From NCBI GenBank assembly GCA_910588045.1, contig CAJUPS010000053.1, positions 1-23,194 of the forward strand: a stretch of DNA of 23,194 nucleotides, given 5' to 3'. This document shows, piece by piece, positions 13,001 through 20,247 of this stretch. The notes beneath the pieces were generated by a model. That model ran no database searches and was not told where the DNA came from. It saw nothing but the letters and a program-made list of their open reading frames with translations. Position numbers and translations under genes: made by a program. Each line of letters opens with the position of its first letter. Within the stretch, counting starts at the first letter, position 1. This stretch comes from an uncultured Oscillospiraceae bacterium. GTDB taxonomy: Bacteria; Bacillota; Clostridia; Oscillospirales; Oscillospiraceae.

Positions 13001-14968
13001 ATGTTTGAAACAAACGGAATCATCGAACTCAACGAGATGGAAGAAGCGGTCACGCCCGTAGAGCATGCCTACGGCGGCAGCGAGATCCAGGTCCTGGAGG
13101 GCCTGGAGGCCGTCCGCAAGCGCCCCGGCATGTATATCGGCTCGACCAGCGAATCCGGCCTGCACCATCTTGTCTATGAAATCGTGGACAACTCCATCGA
13201 CGAGGCCCTTGCGGGCTTCTGCGATGAGATTACCGTCACCATCAACGAGGGCGATACCATCACGGTCACCGACAACGGCCGCGGCATCCCCGTGGACATC
13301 CAGCCGCAAACCGGCCTGCCCGCCCTAGAGGTGGTCTTTACCGTCCTCCACGCCGGAGGAAAGTTCGGCGGCGGCGGCTATAAGGTCTCCGGCGGTCTCC
13401 ACGGCGTGGGCGCCAGTGTGGTCAACGCCCTGAGCGAGTGGCTGGAGGTCCAGGTCCATAAGGACGGCCAGATCTACGAGATGAAGTTCTCCCGCGGCGA
13501 CATCACCCAGCCTATGAAGATCATCGGCGCCACCGATAAGACCGGCACCGTGGTCACCTTCAAGCCCGACCCCGAGATGTTCGACGTCACCGCCTACAGC
13601 TATGACACCATCCACACCCGTATGCAGCAGCAGGCATTCCTGAACGCCGGATTGAAGATCAACACCTACGACAAGCGCGCGGGCAGGGAGGACGCCGACT
13701 CCATGTGCTACGAGGGCGGGATCCGGGAGTACGTCACCTGGCTGAACCAGAACAAGACCCCCATCCACGGCGACGTGATCTATATGCGCGGGATCAAGGA
13801 CGACTCCTCGGTAGAAGTCGCCATGCAGTACAACGACAATTACAACGAGACCATTGTCTCCTTCGCCAACGACGTCCGCACCCCCGAGGGCGGGATGCAC
13901 GAGGAGGGCTTCCGCCGCGCCCTGACCACGGTGCTGAACAACTACGGCAAGAAAAACAATATCATCAAGGGCGACGACAAGGTCTCCGGCGAGGACTGCC
14001 GGGAGGGCCTGACCTGCGTCATCTCCGTCAAGCTGACGGAGGCCCAGTTCGAGGGCCAGACCAAGGCCAAGCTGGGCAACGCCTCCATCCGCACCCTGAC
14101 CGCCGCAGTGGTCAGCGACAAGCTGGAGGAGTACCTGGAGGAGAACCCCAAGGTAGCCCGCCTGATTTTAGACAAAGCCATGATGGCCAACCGCGCCCGG
14201 GAGGCGGCCAAGAAGGCCCGGGAGTCCATCCGCCGCAAGACCGCCCTTGGCGGCGCGGCCATGCCCGACAAGCTGCGGGACTGCAATGAGAACAACCCCG
14301 AGCTCACAGAGATCTATATCGTCGAGGGCGACAGCGCAGGCGGTTCCGCCACCCAGGGCCGGGACAGCCGCTTCCAGGCCATTCTCCCCCTCTGGGGCAA
14401 GATGCTCAACGTCGAAAAAGCCCGGGTGGATAAGGTCTACGGCAACGACAAGCTCCAACCCGTCATCACCGCTCTGGGCGCGGGCATTGGCGAGGACTTC
14501 GACGTGAACAAACTCCGCTACCACAAGGTCATCATCATGGCCGATGCCGACGTGGACGGCAGCCATATCCGCACGTTGCTGCTGACCTTCTTCTTCCGCT
14601 TCATGCGCCCCCTCATTGAGGAGGGCTACGTCTACTCCGCCGTGCCGCCCCTGTTCAAGCTGACCCGGGGCAAGAATACCCGCCTCGCCTTCTCCGAGGA
14701 GGAGCGGGACGCCATTTCCTCTGAAATGCGCGGGGACAACCCCAACGCCAAGATCGAGATCAACCGCTTCAAGGGCTTAGGCGAGATGAACCCCCACGAG
14801 CTCTGGGAGACCACCATGGACCCGGAGCGCCGCACTCTCCGCCGAATCGAGTTGGACGATGCCGTCCAGGCCGACGCCATCTTTACCCTCCTGATGGGCG
14901 AGAAGGTGGAGCCCCGGAAGGAGTTTATCGAGAAGGAAGCCAAAACCGCCGTCAATCTGGACTATTAA
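13001..14968 (+). CDS. gyrB: DNA gyrase subunit B
   Basis: A 655-aa type IIA topoisomerase ATPase subunit. The GHKL ATPase shows YEIVDNSIDEALAG, DNGRGIPVDI and GGLHGVGASVVNALS. The TOPRIM domain shows VEGDSAGGSATQGRDSRFQA and DADVDGSHIRTLLL, and the C-terminus has FKGLGEMNPHELWETTMDP. The tryptophan in LPLWGKMLN replaces the basic residue common elsewhere; I believe this is usual in the clostridial group. The short extension before residue 25 makes the start uncertain: the ATG at 13001 has GGAGG 12 bases upstream, and another ATG lies at 13037. It works with GyrA to add negative supercoils. Confidence 0.98.
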   Translation: MFETNGIIELNEMEEAVTPVEHAYGGSEIQVLEGLEAVRKRPGMYIGSTSESGLHHLVYEIVDNSIDEALAGFCDEITVTINEGDTITVTDNGRGIPVDIQPQTGLPALEVVFTVLHAGGKFGGGGYKVSGGLHGVGASVVNALSEWLEVQVHKDGQIYEMKFSRGDITQPMKIIGATDKTGTVVTFKPDPEMFDVTAYSYDTIHTRMQQQAFLNAGLKINTYDKRAGREDADSMCYEGGIREYVTWLNQNKTPIHGDVIYMRGIKDDSSVEVAMQYNDNYNETIVSFANDVRTPEGGMHEEGFRRALTTVLNNYGKKNNIIKGDDKVSGEDCREGLTCVISVKLTEAQFEGQTKAKLGNASIRTLTAAVVSDKLEEYLEENPKVARLILDKAMMANRAREAAKKARESIRRKTALGGAAMPDKLRDCNENNPELTEIYIVEGDSAGGSATQGRDSRFQAILPLWGKMLNVEKARVDKVYGNDKLQPVITALGAGIGEDFDVNKLRYHKVIIMADADVDGSHIRTLLLTFFFRFMRPLIEEGYVYSAVPPLFKLTRGKNTRLAFSEEERDAISSEMRGDNPNAKIEINRFKGLGEMNPHELWETTMDPERRTLRRIELDDAVQADAIFTLLMGEKVEPRKEFIEKEAKTAVNLDY

Positions 14969-15038
14969 AAAATCGTAGATCGGTCCCCGCAAGGCGGTAG
15001 CCATAAAGAACGTATCCTGAATTTACGAGGTAGAATCA

Positions 15039-17528
15039 ATGTCAAAGAAACCCCAATACGACCCGGAAGAGATCCGCTATCCGGATCAAAAGATAACCAC
15101 GTCCCCCCTGGTGCCGGAGATGAAGCAGTCCTTCATCGAGTACGCCATGTCCGTCATCAAGGGCCGCGCCCTGCCCGACGTCCGGGACGGCCTCAAGCCG
15201 GTCCACCGCCGCATCCTCTACGCCATGTACGAGGACAACCTGACCTCGGACAAGCCCTTCAAGAAGTCCGCCACCTGCGTGGGCGACGTCCTGGGCCGCT
15301 ATCACCCCCACGGCGACCAGTCGGTCTACGACGCCCTGGTCCGTCTGGCCCAGGATTTCTCCACCCGCTATCTCCTGGTGGACGGCCACGGCAACTTCGG
15401 CAGCGTGGACGGCGACCCCCCGGCGGCCTACCGTTACACCGAGGCCCGCCTCTCCAAGCTGGCCAACGAGATGCTCCGGGACATCGACAAGGACACGGTG
15501 AACTGGGACCCCAACTTCGACGAATCCCGCAAGGAGCCCCGCGTCCTGCCCAGCCGTTTCCCCAACCTCCTGGTGAACGGTTCCGTGGGCATTGCCGTTG
15601 GCATGGCCACCAACATCCCGCCCCACAACCTCCGGGAGGTGATTGGCGCCTGCATCCACGTGCTGGACGACCCGGACGCCACCCTCAGCGACCTGATGGA
15701 GTACATCAAGGGCCCCGATTTCCCCACCAAGGGCATCATCATGGGCCGGGCAGGCATCCGCCAGGCGTATGCCACCGGCCGGGGCCACATCAAGGTCCGG
15801 GCCCGCACGGAGTTTGAGGAGTTCGGCCAGAACCGCACCCGCATTGTTGTCACCGAGATCCCCTACCAGGTCAACAAGCGGATGCTGATCAAGAATATGG
15901 CCGACCAGGTGGAGGACAAGAAGCTGGAGGGCATCTCCGACATCCGCGACGAGTCCGACCGAAACGGTATGCGCATTGTCATCGAGCTCAAGCGGGACGC
16001 CAACCCCCAGGTGGTCCTCAACCGCCTCTTTGCCCAGACCCAGCTCCAGACCACCTTTGCCATCAACATGCTGGCCCTGGTGGACGACCAGTCCCAGCCG
16101 AAGATCCTCTCCCTCCGCCACATTATTGACGAGTACCTGAAGCATCAGGAGGACGTCCTTCTCCGCCGCACCAAATTTGAGCTCAAGAAGGTCCAGGAGC
16201 GCGCCCACCTGATTGAAGGTCTGCTGATTGCCCAGGACAACATCGACGAGGTCATCCGCATCATCCGCACCAGCTATGACAACGCCAAGGAGAACCTGAT
16301 GGCCCGCTTCGATCTGGACGATGTCCAGGCCCAAGCCATCTGCGACATGCGCCTGATTGCCCTCCAGGGCCTCAATCGCGAAAAGCTGGAAGCCGAGTAC
16401 AAAGAGTTGGAGGAGCGCATCGCCTACTATAAGAGCCTCCTGGCCGACGAAAACCTCCTCAAAGGCGTCCTCAAGGACGAGCTCCGGGAGATTGCCAACA
16501 AGTACGGCGACGATCGCGTCACCGAGATTGGATTCGACGAGGACGACCTGGACGTAGAGGACCTGATCGAAGAGGAGCAGTGCGTCTATACGCTCACGGA
16601 CAGCGGCTATATCAAGCGCACCCCCGCCAGCGAGTACCGTCTCCAGGGCAAGGGCGGCAAGGGCAATAAGTCCATGTCCACCAAGGAGGAGGATGCAGTA
16701 AACACAGTCTTCACCGCCTCCACCCACGATTACGTCCTCTTCTTCACCAACATGGGCCGCGTCTACCGCCGCAAGGGCTACCAGATTCCCGCCTCCGGCA
16801 AGACCGCCAAGGGCACCAACCTGGTAAACATCCTGCCCATCGAACCCGGCGAGCGCGTGAGCGCCATGATTTCCACCAACGACATCGCCACCACCGACCG
16901 CTACCTGGTCATGGTGACCCGCAACGGCACCATTAAGCGCCTGCCCTGTGAATCCCTGAAGAACCTCCGCAGCAACGGCATTCGCGCCCTGACCCTGGAT
17001 GAGGGCGACGAGCTGATCTCCGTCCGCGAGACCGACGGCTCCATGCGGATCCTGATCGCCACCCACGATGGCTCCGCTATCTGCTTCGACGAAACCGACG
17101 TCCGTCCCACGGGCCGCGGCTCCATGGGTGTCCGCGGCATCCGCCTCCGGGAGGGGGATTACGTCATCGGCGCGGCCCGCGCCCTCCCCGGCAAGAACGT
17201 CCTCACCATCACAGAGAAGGGCTACGGCAAGCAGACCCCGGTAGAGGAGTACCGCATCACCGCCCGCGGCGGCCTGGGCATCAAGAACTACGGCCTCACC
17301 GAAAAGACCGGCAGCGTAGTCGGCATCAAGGTAGTAGACGGCAGCGAGGACCTGATGGTCCTGACAGAGAAGGGCATCCTCCTCCGCACCGCCGTGGACA
17401 CCATCAAGACCTGCGGCCGCTCCACCCAGGGCGTCATTGTCATGCGCTTCAAGGAGGAGGACGACAAGGTGATCTCCATTGCCCTTGCCGACCGCGAGCC
17501 GGAGGAGGAGACTCCGGAAGCGGAATAA
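15039..17528 (+). CDS. gyrA: DNA gyrase subunit A
   Basis: An 829-aa breakage-reunion subunit. The winged-helix region holds the catalytic tyrosine Y133 in AAYRYTEARL. The quinolone-determining segment reads HPHGDQSVYDAL, with Gln94 at the position of E. coli Ser83 and Asp98 at that of Asp87. The coiled-coil tower (about 360-480) is followed by the C-terminal beta-pinwheel with a GyrA-box-like QGKGGKG and an acidic tail (EPEEETPEAE). ACGAGG precedes the ATG. A 70-bp gap follows gyrB. A nearly full-length antisense open frame exists but is a codon-usage artefact. Confidence 0.98.
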   Translation: MSKKPQYDPEEIRYPDQKITTSPLVPEMKQSFIEYAMSVIKGRALPDVRDGLKPVHRRILYAMYEDNLTSDKPFKKSATCVGDVLGRYHPHGDQSVYDALVRLAQDFSTRYLLVDGHGNFGSVDGDPPAAYRYTEARLSKLANEMLRDIDKDTVNWDPNFDESRKEPRVLPSRFPNLLVNGSVGIAVGMATNIPPHNLREVIGACIHVLDDPDATLSDLMEYIKGPDFPTKGIIMGRAGIRQAYATGRGHIKVRARTEFEEFGQNRTRIVVTEIPYQVNKRMLIKNMADQVEDKKLEGISDIRDESDRNGMRIVIELKRDANPQVVLNRLFAQTQLQTTFAINMLALVDDQSQPKILSLRHIIDEYLKHQEDVLLRRTKFELKKVQERAHLIEGLLIAQDNIDEVIRIIRTSYDNAKENLMARFDLDDVQAQAICDMRLIALQGLNREKLEAEYKELEERIAYYKSLLADENLLKGVLKDELREIANKYGDDRVTEIGFDEDDLDVEDLIEEEQCVYTLTDSGYIKRTPASEYRLQGKGGKGNKSMSTKEEDAVNTVFTASTHDYVLFFTNMGRVYRRKGYQIPASGKTAKGTNLVNILPIEPGERVSAMISTNDIATTDRYLVMVTRNGTIKRLPCESLKNLRSNGIRALTLDEGDELISVRETDGSMRILIATHDGSAICFDETDVRPTGRGSMGVRGIRLREGDYVIGAARALPGKNVLTITEKGYGKQTPVEEYRITARGGLGIKNYGLTEKTGSVVGIKVVDGSEDLMVLTEKGILLRTAVDTIKTCGRSTQGVIVMRFKEEDDKVISIALADREPEEETPEAE

Positions 17529-17537
17529 GACGGAATC

Positions 17538-18347
17538 ATGAAATACATGACCTTCAACTCCTCCTGCTCCTACGCTGGCCTTGCCAATCTTCTGACCAGC
17601 TATGGCATTGACACGGAGGACCGCATCATCGCCCTGCAAATGGGCCTGCCCTATCTGTTCGCATATGAGGACGGCCAATATCACTCCGGCCCTATGCTTC
17701 AGGGCGCGAAGTGGTTCAATCTCTACCTGCATCCCCTGGGCCTCACCTTTACCGAATCTCAGCTGAACAGGGAGGAAGTGCCCCTCTTTTTACAGACCCA
17801 TACCCCCGCCATGCTGGGTCTCCGCGTCACCCCCGACAGGAAACATGCCGTCATCTGCACCGCCGGAAGGGAAGGGGAGTACCACTTTCTCAACAATAAG
17901 CACCAGACCTCCCCCGAACCTGAGACCCTGGACCTGACAGGATCCGCCCTTCTTTCCCGTCTGGACGAAACCGTCACCGTTGGCCTCCTGGAAAAAGTGG
18001 AACCGTCCCCCACATTTATCCGCCCCCACCTGGAGAGCTCCTTGAATGTTCTTTCAACCCTGCAAGCAGAGCTGATTACATTCTGTTCTCAGGAACAATC
18101 CCCCGCCGCCCAGCGCCAGGCCATGGACGCCCTGTTCCGCCCCATCCTTTTAGACGGCGTGACCATGCTGGAGCTTCTGGAGGAGGACCGGCTTGCCTCC
18201 AATCTTCGCACCCTCCGCACCCAGTTCATAAAAGCGCTCAAATCCTCCCGCCCGCTGATTCTGTCTTCCTGCCTGGACATGTCCCTCCTGACAGCCTCTA
18301 TAACCAACTACGTGCGGCTGATTGCCGCTGAAATGGAAACCATATGA
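17538..18347 (+). CDS. conserved-looking protein of unknown function between gyrA and rnhA
   Basis: A 269-aa protein I do not recognise with confidence. The N-terminus (FNSSCSYAGLANLLTSYGI) followed by a region of short strands resembles the start of papain-like or BtrH-type cysteine-peptidase folds, with Cys10 and a downstream Asn-Leu-Leu. I would expect a histidine later; H107-like positions exist but cannot be assigned. From about residue 160 it is helical, with repeated leucines and basic residues. There is no signal peptide or clear membrane helix. The gene begins 9 bases after gyrA with a weak ribosome-binding site and overlaps rnhA by 4 bases (ATGA), so it is translated in one operon with them. 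Confidence 0.75.
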   Translation: MKYMTFNSSCSYAGLANLLTSYGIDTEDRIIALQMGLPYLFAYEDGQYHSGPMLQGAKWFNLYLHPLGLTFTESQLNREEVPLFLQTHTPAMLGLRVTPDRKHAVICTAGREGEYHFLNNKHQTSPEPETLDLTGSALLSRLDETVTVGLLEKVEPSPTFIRPHLESSLNVLSTLQAELITFCSQEQSPAAQRQAMDALFRPILLDGVTMLELLEEDRLASNLRTLRTQFIKALKSSRPLILSSCLDMSLLTASITNYVRLIAAEMETI

Positions 18348-18781
18348 AAACAGTAACCATCTACACCGACGGCGCCTGCTCCGGCAACCCTGGCCCCGGA
18401 GGCTGGGGCGCGATCCTCCAGTACGGCGAGCACACCAAAGAGCTCTCCGGCGGCGAAAGCAGTACAACCAATAACCGCATGGAGCTGACAGCCGTCATCC
18501 GCGCCCTACAAATCCTGAAAGAGCCCTGCATTGTCCAGCTCTACTCCGACAGTAAGTACGTCATTGACGCCCTGGAAAAGGGCTGGGCAAGATCCTGGCG
18601 AGCCAAGGGCTGGGTAAAGAGCGATAAGAAACCCGCCCTGAACCCGGACCTCTGGGAGACTCTGCTGAACCTGTGCGAGCAGCACCAGGTCCATACCCAT
18701 TGGGTCAAGGGCCACGCTGAGAACCCCTACAACAACCGCTGTGACCAGCTGGCCGTCAGCGAGTGGCAGAAGCTGAAATAG
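18344..18781 (+). CDS. rnhA: ribonuclease HI
   Basis: A 145-aa RNase H type 1 that degrades the RNA strand of RNA-DNA hybrids. The catalytic residues are all present: D9 in IYTDGACSGNPGPGGWG, E47 in TNNRMELTAVI, D69 in LYSDSKYV and D134 in NNRCDQLA. H124 lies in WVKGHAENPYNN, and the basic handle WARSWRAKGWVKSDKKP is also present. It is the last gene of the plus-strand run and is followed by a clear terminator. Its link to gyrA may reflect R-loop control, but that is inference from position. Confidence 0.97.
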   Translation: MKTVTIYTDGACSGNPGPGGWGAILQYGEHTKELSGGESSTTNNRMELTAVIRALQILKEPCIVQLYSDSKYVIDALEKGWARSWRAKGWVKSDKKPALNPDLWETLLNLCEQHQVHTHWVKGHAENPYNNRCDQLAVSEWQKLK

Positions 18782-18783
18782 AG

Positions 18784-18819
18784 AAAGTCCCGGAACGCAG
18801 CAGGTTCCGGGACTTTTTT
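18784..18819 (+). terminator. rnhA terminator
   Basis: A 13-bp stem (AAAGTCCCGGAAC / GTTCCGGGACTTT) with a 7-base loop runs into a T-tract ending at 18819, directly before the hepT stop codon. On the minus strand it is followed by TTTCT, so it may serve both convergent genes. Confidence 0.9.
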
Positions 18820-19161
18820 CTAGGTTTCCTGGTTCAATATTTGGATAATTTTTTGACGTAATGCTGGGAAATCTGCAAAGACAGTCTCATACACGTCTTC
18901 CATGCGCAGTGTCTGGTACTTATGCGCTGCAATGTCCCTGAAACCGGCAATAGCCTTCCAGGGAACTGCCGGATATTCTCTCCGGCAATTCTCAGAAAGA
19001 TTTTTAATCAGCTCTCCGATATTGATAACCGTCATACATATGGCGCGTTTCAACATCTCGTCCGATAGGAATACCTCCAAAGTATTTTGGCCCATCATAT
19101 GTTCCGCTATTTGAAGCTCCGATAGAACCTTCTGTAAAATGATTACATCTCTATGCTCCAT
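18820..19161 (-). CDS. hepT: HepT-like HEPN ribonuclease (toxin of a HEPN/MNT pair)
   Basis: A 113-aa DUF86 protein with the HEPN signature R-X4-H-X-Y: R75, H80 and Y82 in FRDIAAHKYQTL. In characterised HepT-MntA pairs the HEPN protein is an RNase whose Tyr is AMPylated by MntA, which silences it. The ATG at 19161 was chosen because it overlaps the mntA stop by 11 bases and is preceded by GGAGAGG. A frame starting at 19188 is less likely. It follows mntA in the same operon and faces rnhA tail to tail. Activity on RNA or tRNA is inferred from the family only. Confidence 0.9.
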   Translation of the reverse strand: MEHRDVIILQKVLSELQIAEHMMGQNTLEVFLSDEMLKRAICMTVINIGELIKNLSENCRREYPAVPWKAIAGFRDIAAHKYQTLRMEDVYETVFADFPALRQKIIQILNQET

Positions 19162-19438
19162 ACAGCGGAATCCTCTCCTCAATTTCAATCATGCAGCCGT
19201 CTTCCAATGGTCCATGGATTAGGTCTACATCTGCTTGCAGGATTTCTTCCAGTCTATATTTGATTTGGTTGAGCGTCACCAAGGAAACTCTTGGCGTAGT
19301 AAATTCCACCAACAGGTCCACGTCACTGTCCCGGGTATTCTTCCCGCTGGCGTAGGACCCGAAAAGCTCTGCCTTTTTAATGGGGAACTCTTTCGCCGCT
19401 GTAGCGATACCATCTCGAATGACCTGTATATTGAGAAT
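19151..19438 (-). CDS. mntA: MntA-like minimal nucleotidyltransferase (antitoxin), probable ATT start
   Basis: A protein of about 95 aa with the nucleotidyltransferase motif GSX10DXD: G27, S28, D39 and D41 in LFGSYASGKNTRDSDVDLLVEF, and a third acidic residue D72 in QADVDLI. It would AMPylate the HEPN partner encoded just downstream. No ATG lies in frame near the expected N-terminus. GGAGGG (19451-19446) stands 7 bases before an ATT at 19438, which gives the family-like start. The alternatives are a TTG at 19453, which overlaps that ribosome-binding site, and an ATG at 19540, which lies upstream of the promoter. I therefore favour ATT, with moderate confidence; the coding identity is firm. 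Confidence 0.85.
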   Translation of the reverse strand: MLNIQVIRDGIATAAKEFPIKKAELFGSYASGKNTRDSDVDLLVEFTTPRVSLVTLNQIKYRLEEILQADVDLIHGPLEDGCMIEIEERIPLYGA

Positions 19439-19468
19439 ATCGCATCCCTCCAATCTATTTTTATTATA

Positions 19469-19497
19469 ATTATACCCGAACCATCCCGAAAATTCAA
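19469..19497 (-). promoter_or_regulatory. mntA-hepT promoter
   Basis: Minus strand: TTGAAT (19497-19492), 17-base spacer, TATAAT (19474-19469). It is placed inside the longest open frame of mntA, so the transcript begins close to 19462 and the far-upstream ATG at 19540 cannot be used from it. Confidence 0.75.
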
Positions 19498-19517
19498 CAG
19501 TCAAGCGATGAAAACAA

Positions 19518-19591
19518 CAAGGAACCCCGGAGAGTCGCACCTCTCCGGGGTTCTACATTGTTTGTGCAGTTATGGAATTTCGCAAATCTCC
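19518..19591 (-). ncRNA. antisense-RNA gene copy 1 (no toxin partner beside it)
   Basis: This is a duplicate of the RNA gene at 19858-19932. The minus-strand promoter is TTGCAT (19627-19622), 18 bases, TATAAT (19603-19598), predicting a start near 19591. The RNA ends in a terminator hairpin (GAACCCCGGAGAG arms at 19522-19534 and 19541-19553) followed by CTTGTTGTTTT. Length is about 75 nt. No small toxin frame points into its terminator. It retains shorter complementarity to the toxin mRNA start (GTTATGGA, 19569-19576) and a GCAAATCTCC block (19582-19591). It could be a second antitoxin or a remnant. Transcript ends are predictions. Confidence 0.6.
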
Positions 19592-19597
19592 ATTGCC

Positions 19598-19627
19598 ATT
19601 ATAGCACACCCACACACGATAATGCAA
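19598..19627 (-). promoter_or_regulatory. promoter of antisense-RNA copy 1
   Basis: TTGCAT, 18-base spacer, TATAAT with TGC before the -10, on the minus strand. Confidence 0.65.
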
Positions 19628-19664
19628 GAGAAAAATTCATTTTTCACTCCTCACAGATAAAACG

Positions 19665-19693
19665 TTGCGAATCCCCACGAATTATGGTAAGAT
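19665..19693 (+). promoter_or_regulatory. promoter of the small toxin-like gene
   Basis: TTGCGA (19665-19670), 17-base spacer, TAAGAT (19688-19693); TATAAC at 19693 is an alternative -10. It predicts a leader of about 40 nt before the peptide start at 19741. Confidence 0.55.
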
Positions 19694-19740
19694 ATAACTG
19701 CTGCCCCAACTATACCCGGCACCAGAGAGGGGGTGTGGTT

Positions 19741-19848
19741 ATGGAGTGCATTGTGAAGCACATAGCAGATCTCCTTGTGTCGGTCGTAGCTGGTGTGATT
19801 TCCTATTACATCAGCAAGTGGCTTGACCGGCATGGAAGGGAGCAGTAA
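19741..19848 (+). CDS. 35-aa Fst/PepA1-like membrane toxin peptide
   Basis: A tiny protein with a short hydrophilic start (MECIVKHIAD), one hydrophobic helix (LLVSVVAGVISYYI, about 11-24), then SKWLDRHGREQ. The order, a hydrophobic helix followed by a tryptophan/aromatic and a charged tail, matches the Fst/PepA1 family of type I toxins, which damage membranes when over-produced. GAGAGGGGG lies 7 bases before the ATG. A longer in-frame start at 19684 overlaps the promoter and is not credible. Downstream, its mRNA would run into the hairpin shared with the convergent antisense RNA. The identification rests on pattern and arrangement, not on a database match. Confidence 0.7.
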   Translation: MECIVKHIADLLVSVVAGVISYYISKWLDRHGREQ

Positions 19849-19857
19849 AGCCCAAGA

Positions 19858-19932
19858 CACAAGGAACCCCGGAGAGTCGCCGCTCTCCGGGGTTCTGTCT
19901 TGTTGGCGTGGTTATGGAATTGCAAATCTCCT
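19858..19932 (-). ncRNA. antisense-RNA gene copy 2, probable type I antitoxin
   Basis: A predicted RNA of about 75 nt convergent with the toxin gene and sharing its terminator hairpin (19864-19895). Its template strand repeats the toxin start region: GGCGTGGTTATGGA (19905-19918) against GGTGTGGTTATGGA (19732-19745). The RNA can therefore pair with the toxin ribosome-binding site and ATG over 14 nt with one G-U. A second block (GCAAATCTCCT, 19922-19932) matches toxin codons at 19765-19775 in 10 of 11 positions. This is the direct-repeat plus shared-terminator layout of the par/Fst systems. Transcript ends are predicted. Confidence 0.7.
19864..19895. terminator. shared bidirectional terminator of toxin and antisense RNA
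   Basis: A 13-bp stem (GAACCCCGGAGAG / CTCTCCGGGGTTC, 6-base loop) is followed by TGTCTTGTT on the plus strand and by CTTGTGTCTT on the minus strand. It would end both convergent transcripts and leave their 3-prime ends fully complementary. Confidence 0.75.
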
Positions 19933-19938
19933 ATCCTT

Positions 19939-19966
19939 ATTATAGCACACACAAAAAGAAATGCAA
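19939..19966 (-). promoter_or_regulatory. promoter of antisense-RNA copy 2
   Basis: Minus strand: TTGCAT (19966-19961), 16-base spacer, TATAAT (19944-19939) with TGC before it. It is the same type as the promoters of mutL, the dipeptidase and copy 1. Confidence 0.7.
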
Positions 19967-19975
19967 GAGGGAAAT

Positions 19976-20182
19976 TTATATTTCTTTTTTCTTTTTCGTG
20001 TTTTCTATCTGCTCTGTAGTAATTTCTCCAAATTTCTGCTCAAACGCATTGATTCTAGCCTTAATCATCTGTTCCAGCTCTTTATTTTTGGTCCGACCTT
20101 TATAATCAGCAATATATCCAAGCTTATCTATCAAGTCTTTGGGTACTCTCAGCGTATATCGAATGATTTTTTCTTCCAACAT
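19976..20182 (-). CDS. Arc-like ribbon-helix-helix DNA-binding protein
   Basis: A protein of about 68 aa with an N-terminal beta strand (KIIRYTLRVPKDL) and two helices (IDKLGYIADYKGRT, NKELEQMIKARINAFEQKF). This is the Arc/MetJ ribbon-helix-helix pattern of a dimeric repressor. The tail is polar and lysine-rich. Two starts are possible: the ATG at 20203 has no ribosome-binding site, while that at 20182 has GGGAG about 9 bases upstream, so I chose the latter. It is divergent from a 55-aa gene, and an 11-bp sequence is repeated in tandem between them (20248-20269), a plausible operator. It ends just beyond the antisense-RNA promoter at 19966. It is lower in GC than the housekeeping genes. Confidence 0.78.
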   Translation of the reverse strand: MLEEKIIRYTLRVPKDLIDKLGYIADYKGRTKNKELEQMIKARINAFEQKFGEITTEQIENTKKKKEI

Positions 20183-20207
20183 TTTCCGACGCTCCCATGA
20201 CATAGTA

Positions 20208-20236
20208 TTGACATCATAATAGCGTCGTGTTATTCT
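20208..20236 (+). promoter_or_regulatory. promoter of the 55-aa gene
   Basis: TTGACA (20208-20213), 17-base spacer, TATTCT (20231-20236). It overlaps the leader of the divergent ribbon-helix-helix gene, and the tandem repeat lies just downstream of the likely start. I see no equally good minus-strand promoter here. Confidence 0.6.
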
Positions 20237-20247
20237 ATTGTGGAGGA

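Noticed and set aside
15042..17732. An 896-codon minus-strand open frame opposite gyrA
   Set aside because: It is exactly antisense to a well-conserved gene, has a hydrophobic, Val/Leu/Gly/Asp-rich composition and no domain. Strong C-ending codon bias in GC-rich genes removes stop codons from this antisense frame.
19558..19848. A 96-codon version of the toxin-like peptide
   Set aside because: The extra N-terminal part covers the antisense-RNA copy and the toxin promoter; the ribosome-binding site supports the 35-aa form starting at 19741.
19519..19944. The two similar 85-bp units considered as a CRISPR remnant or transposon ends
   Set aside because: They are direct, not inverted, contain a promoter and a terminator each, and lack spacers, so two RNA genes explain them better.
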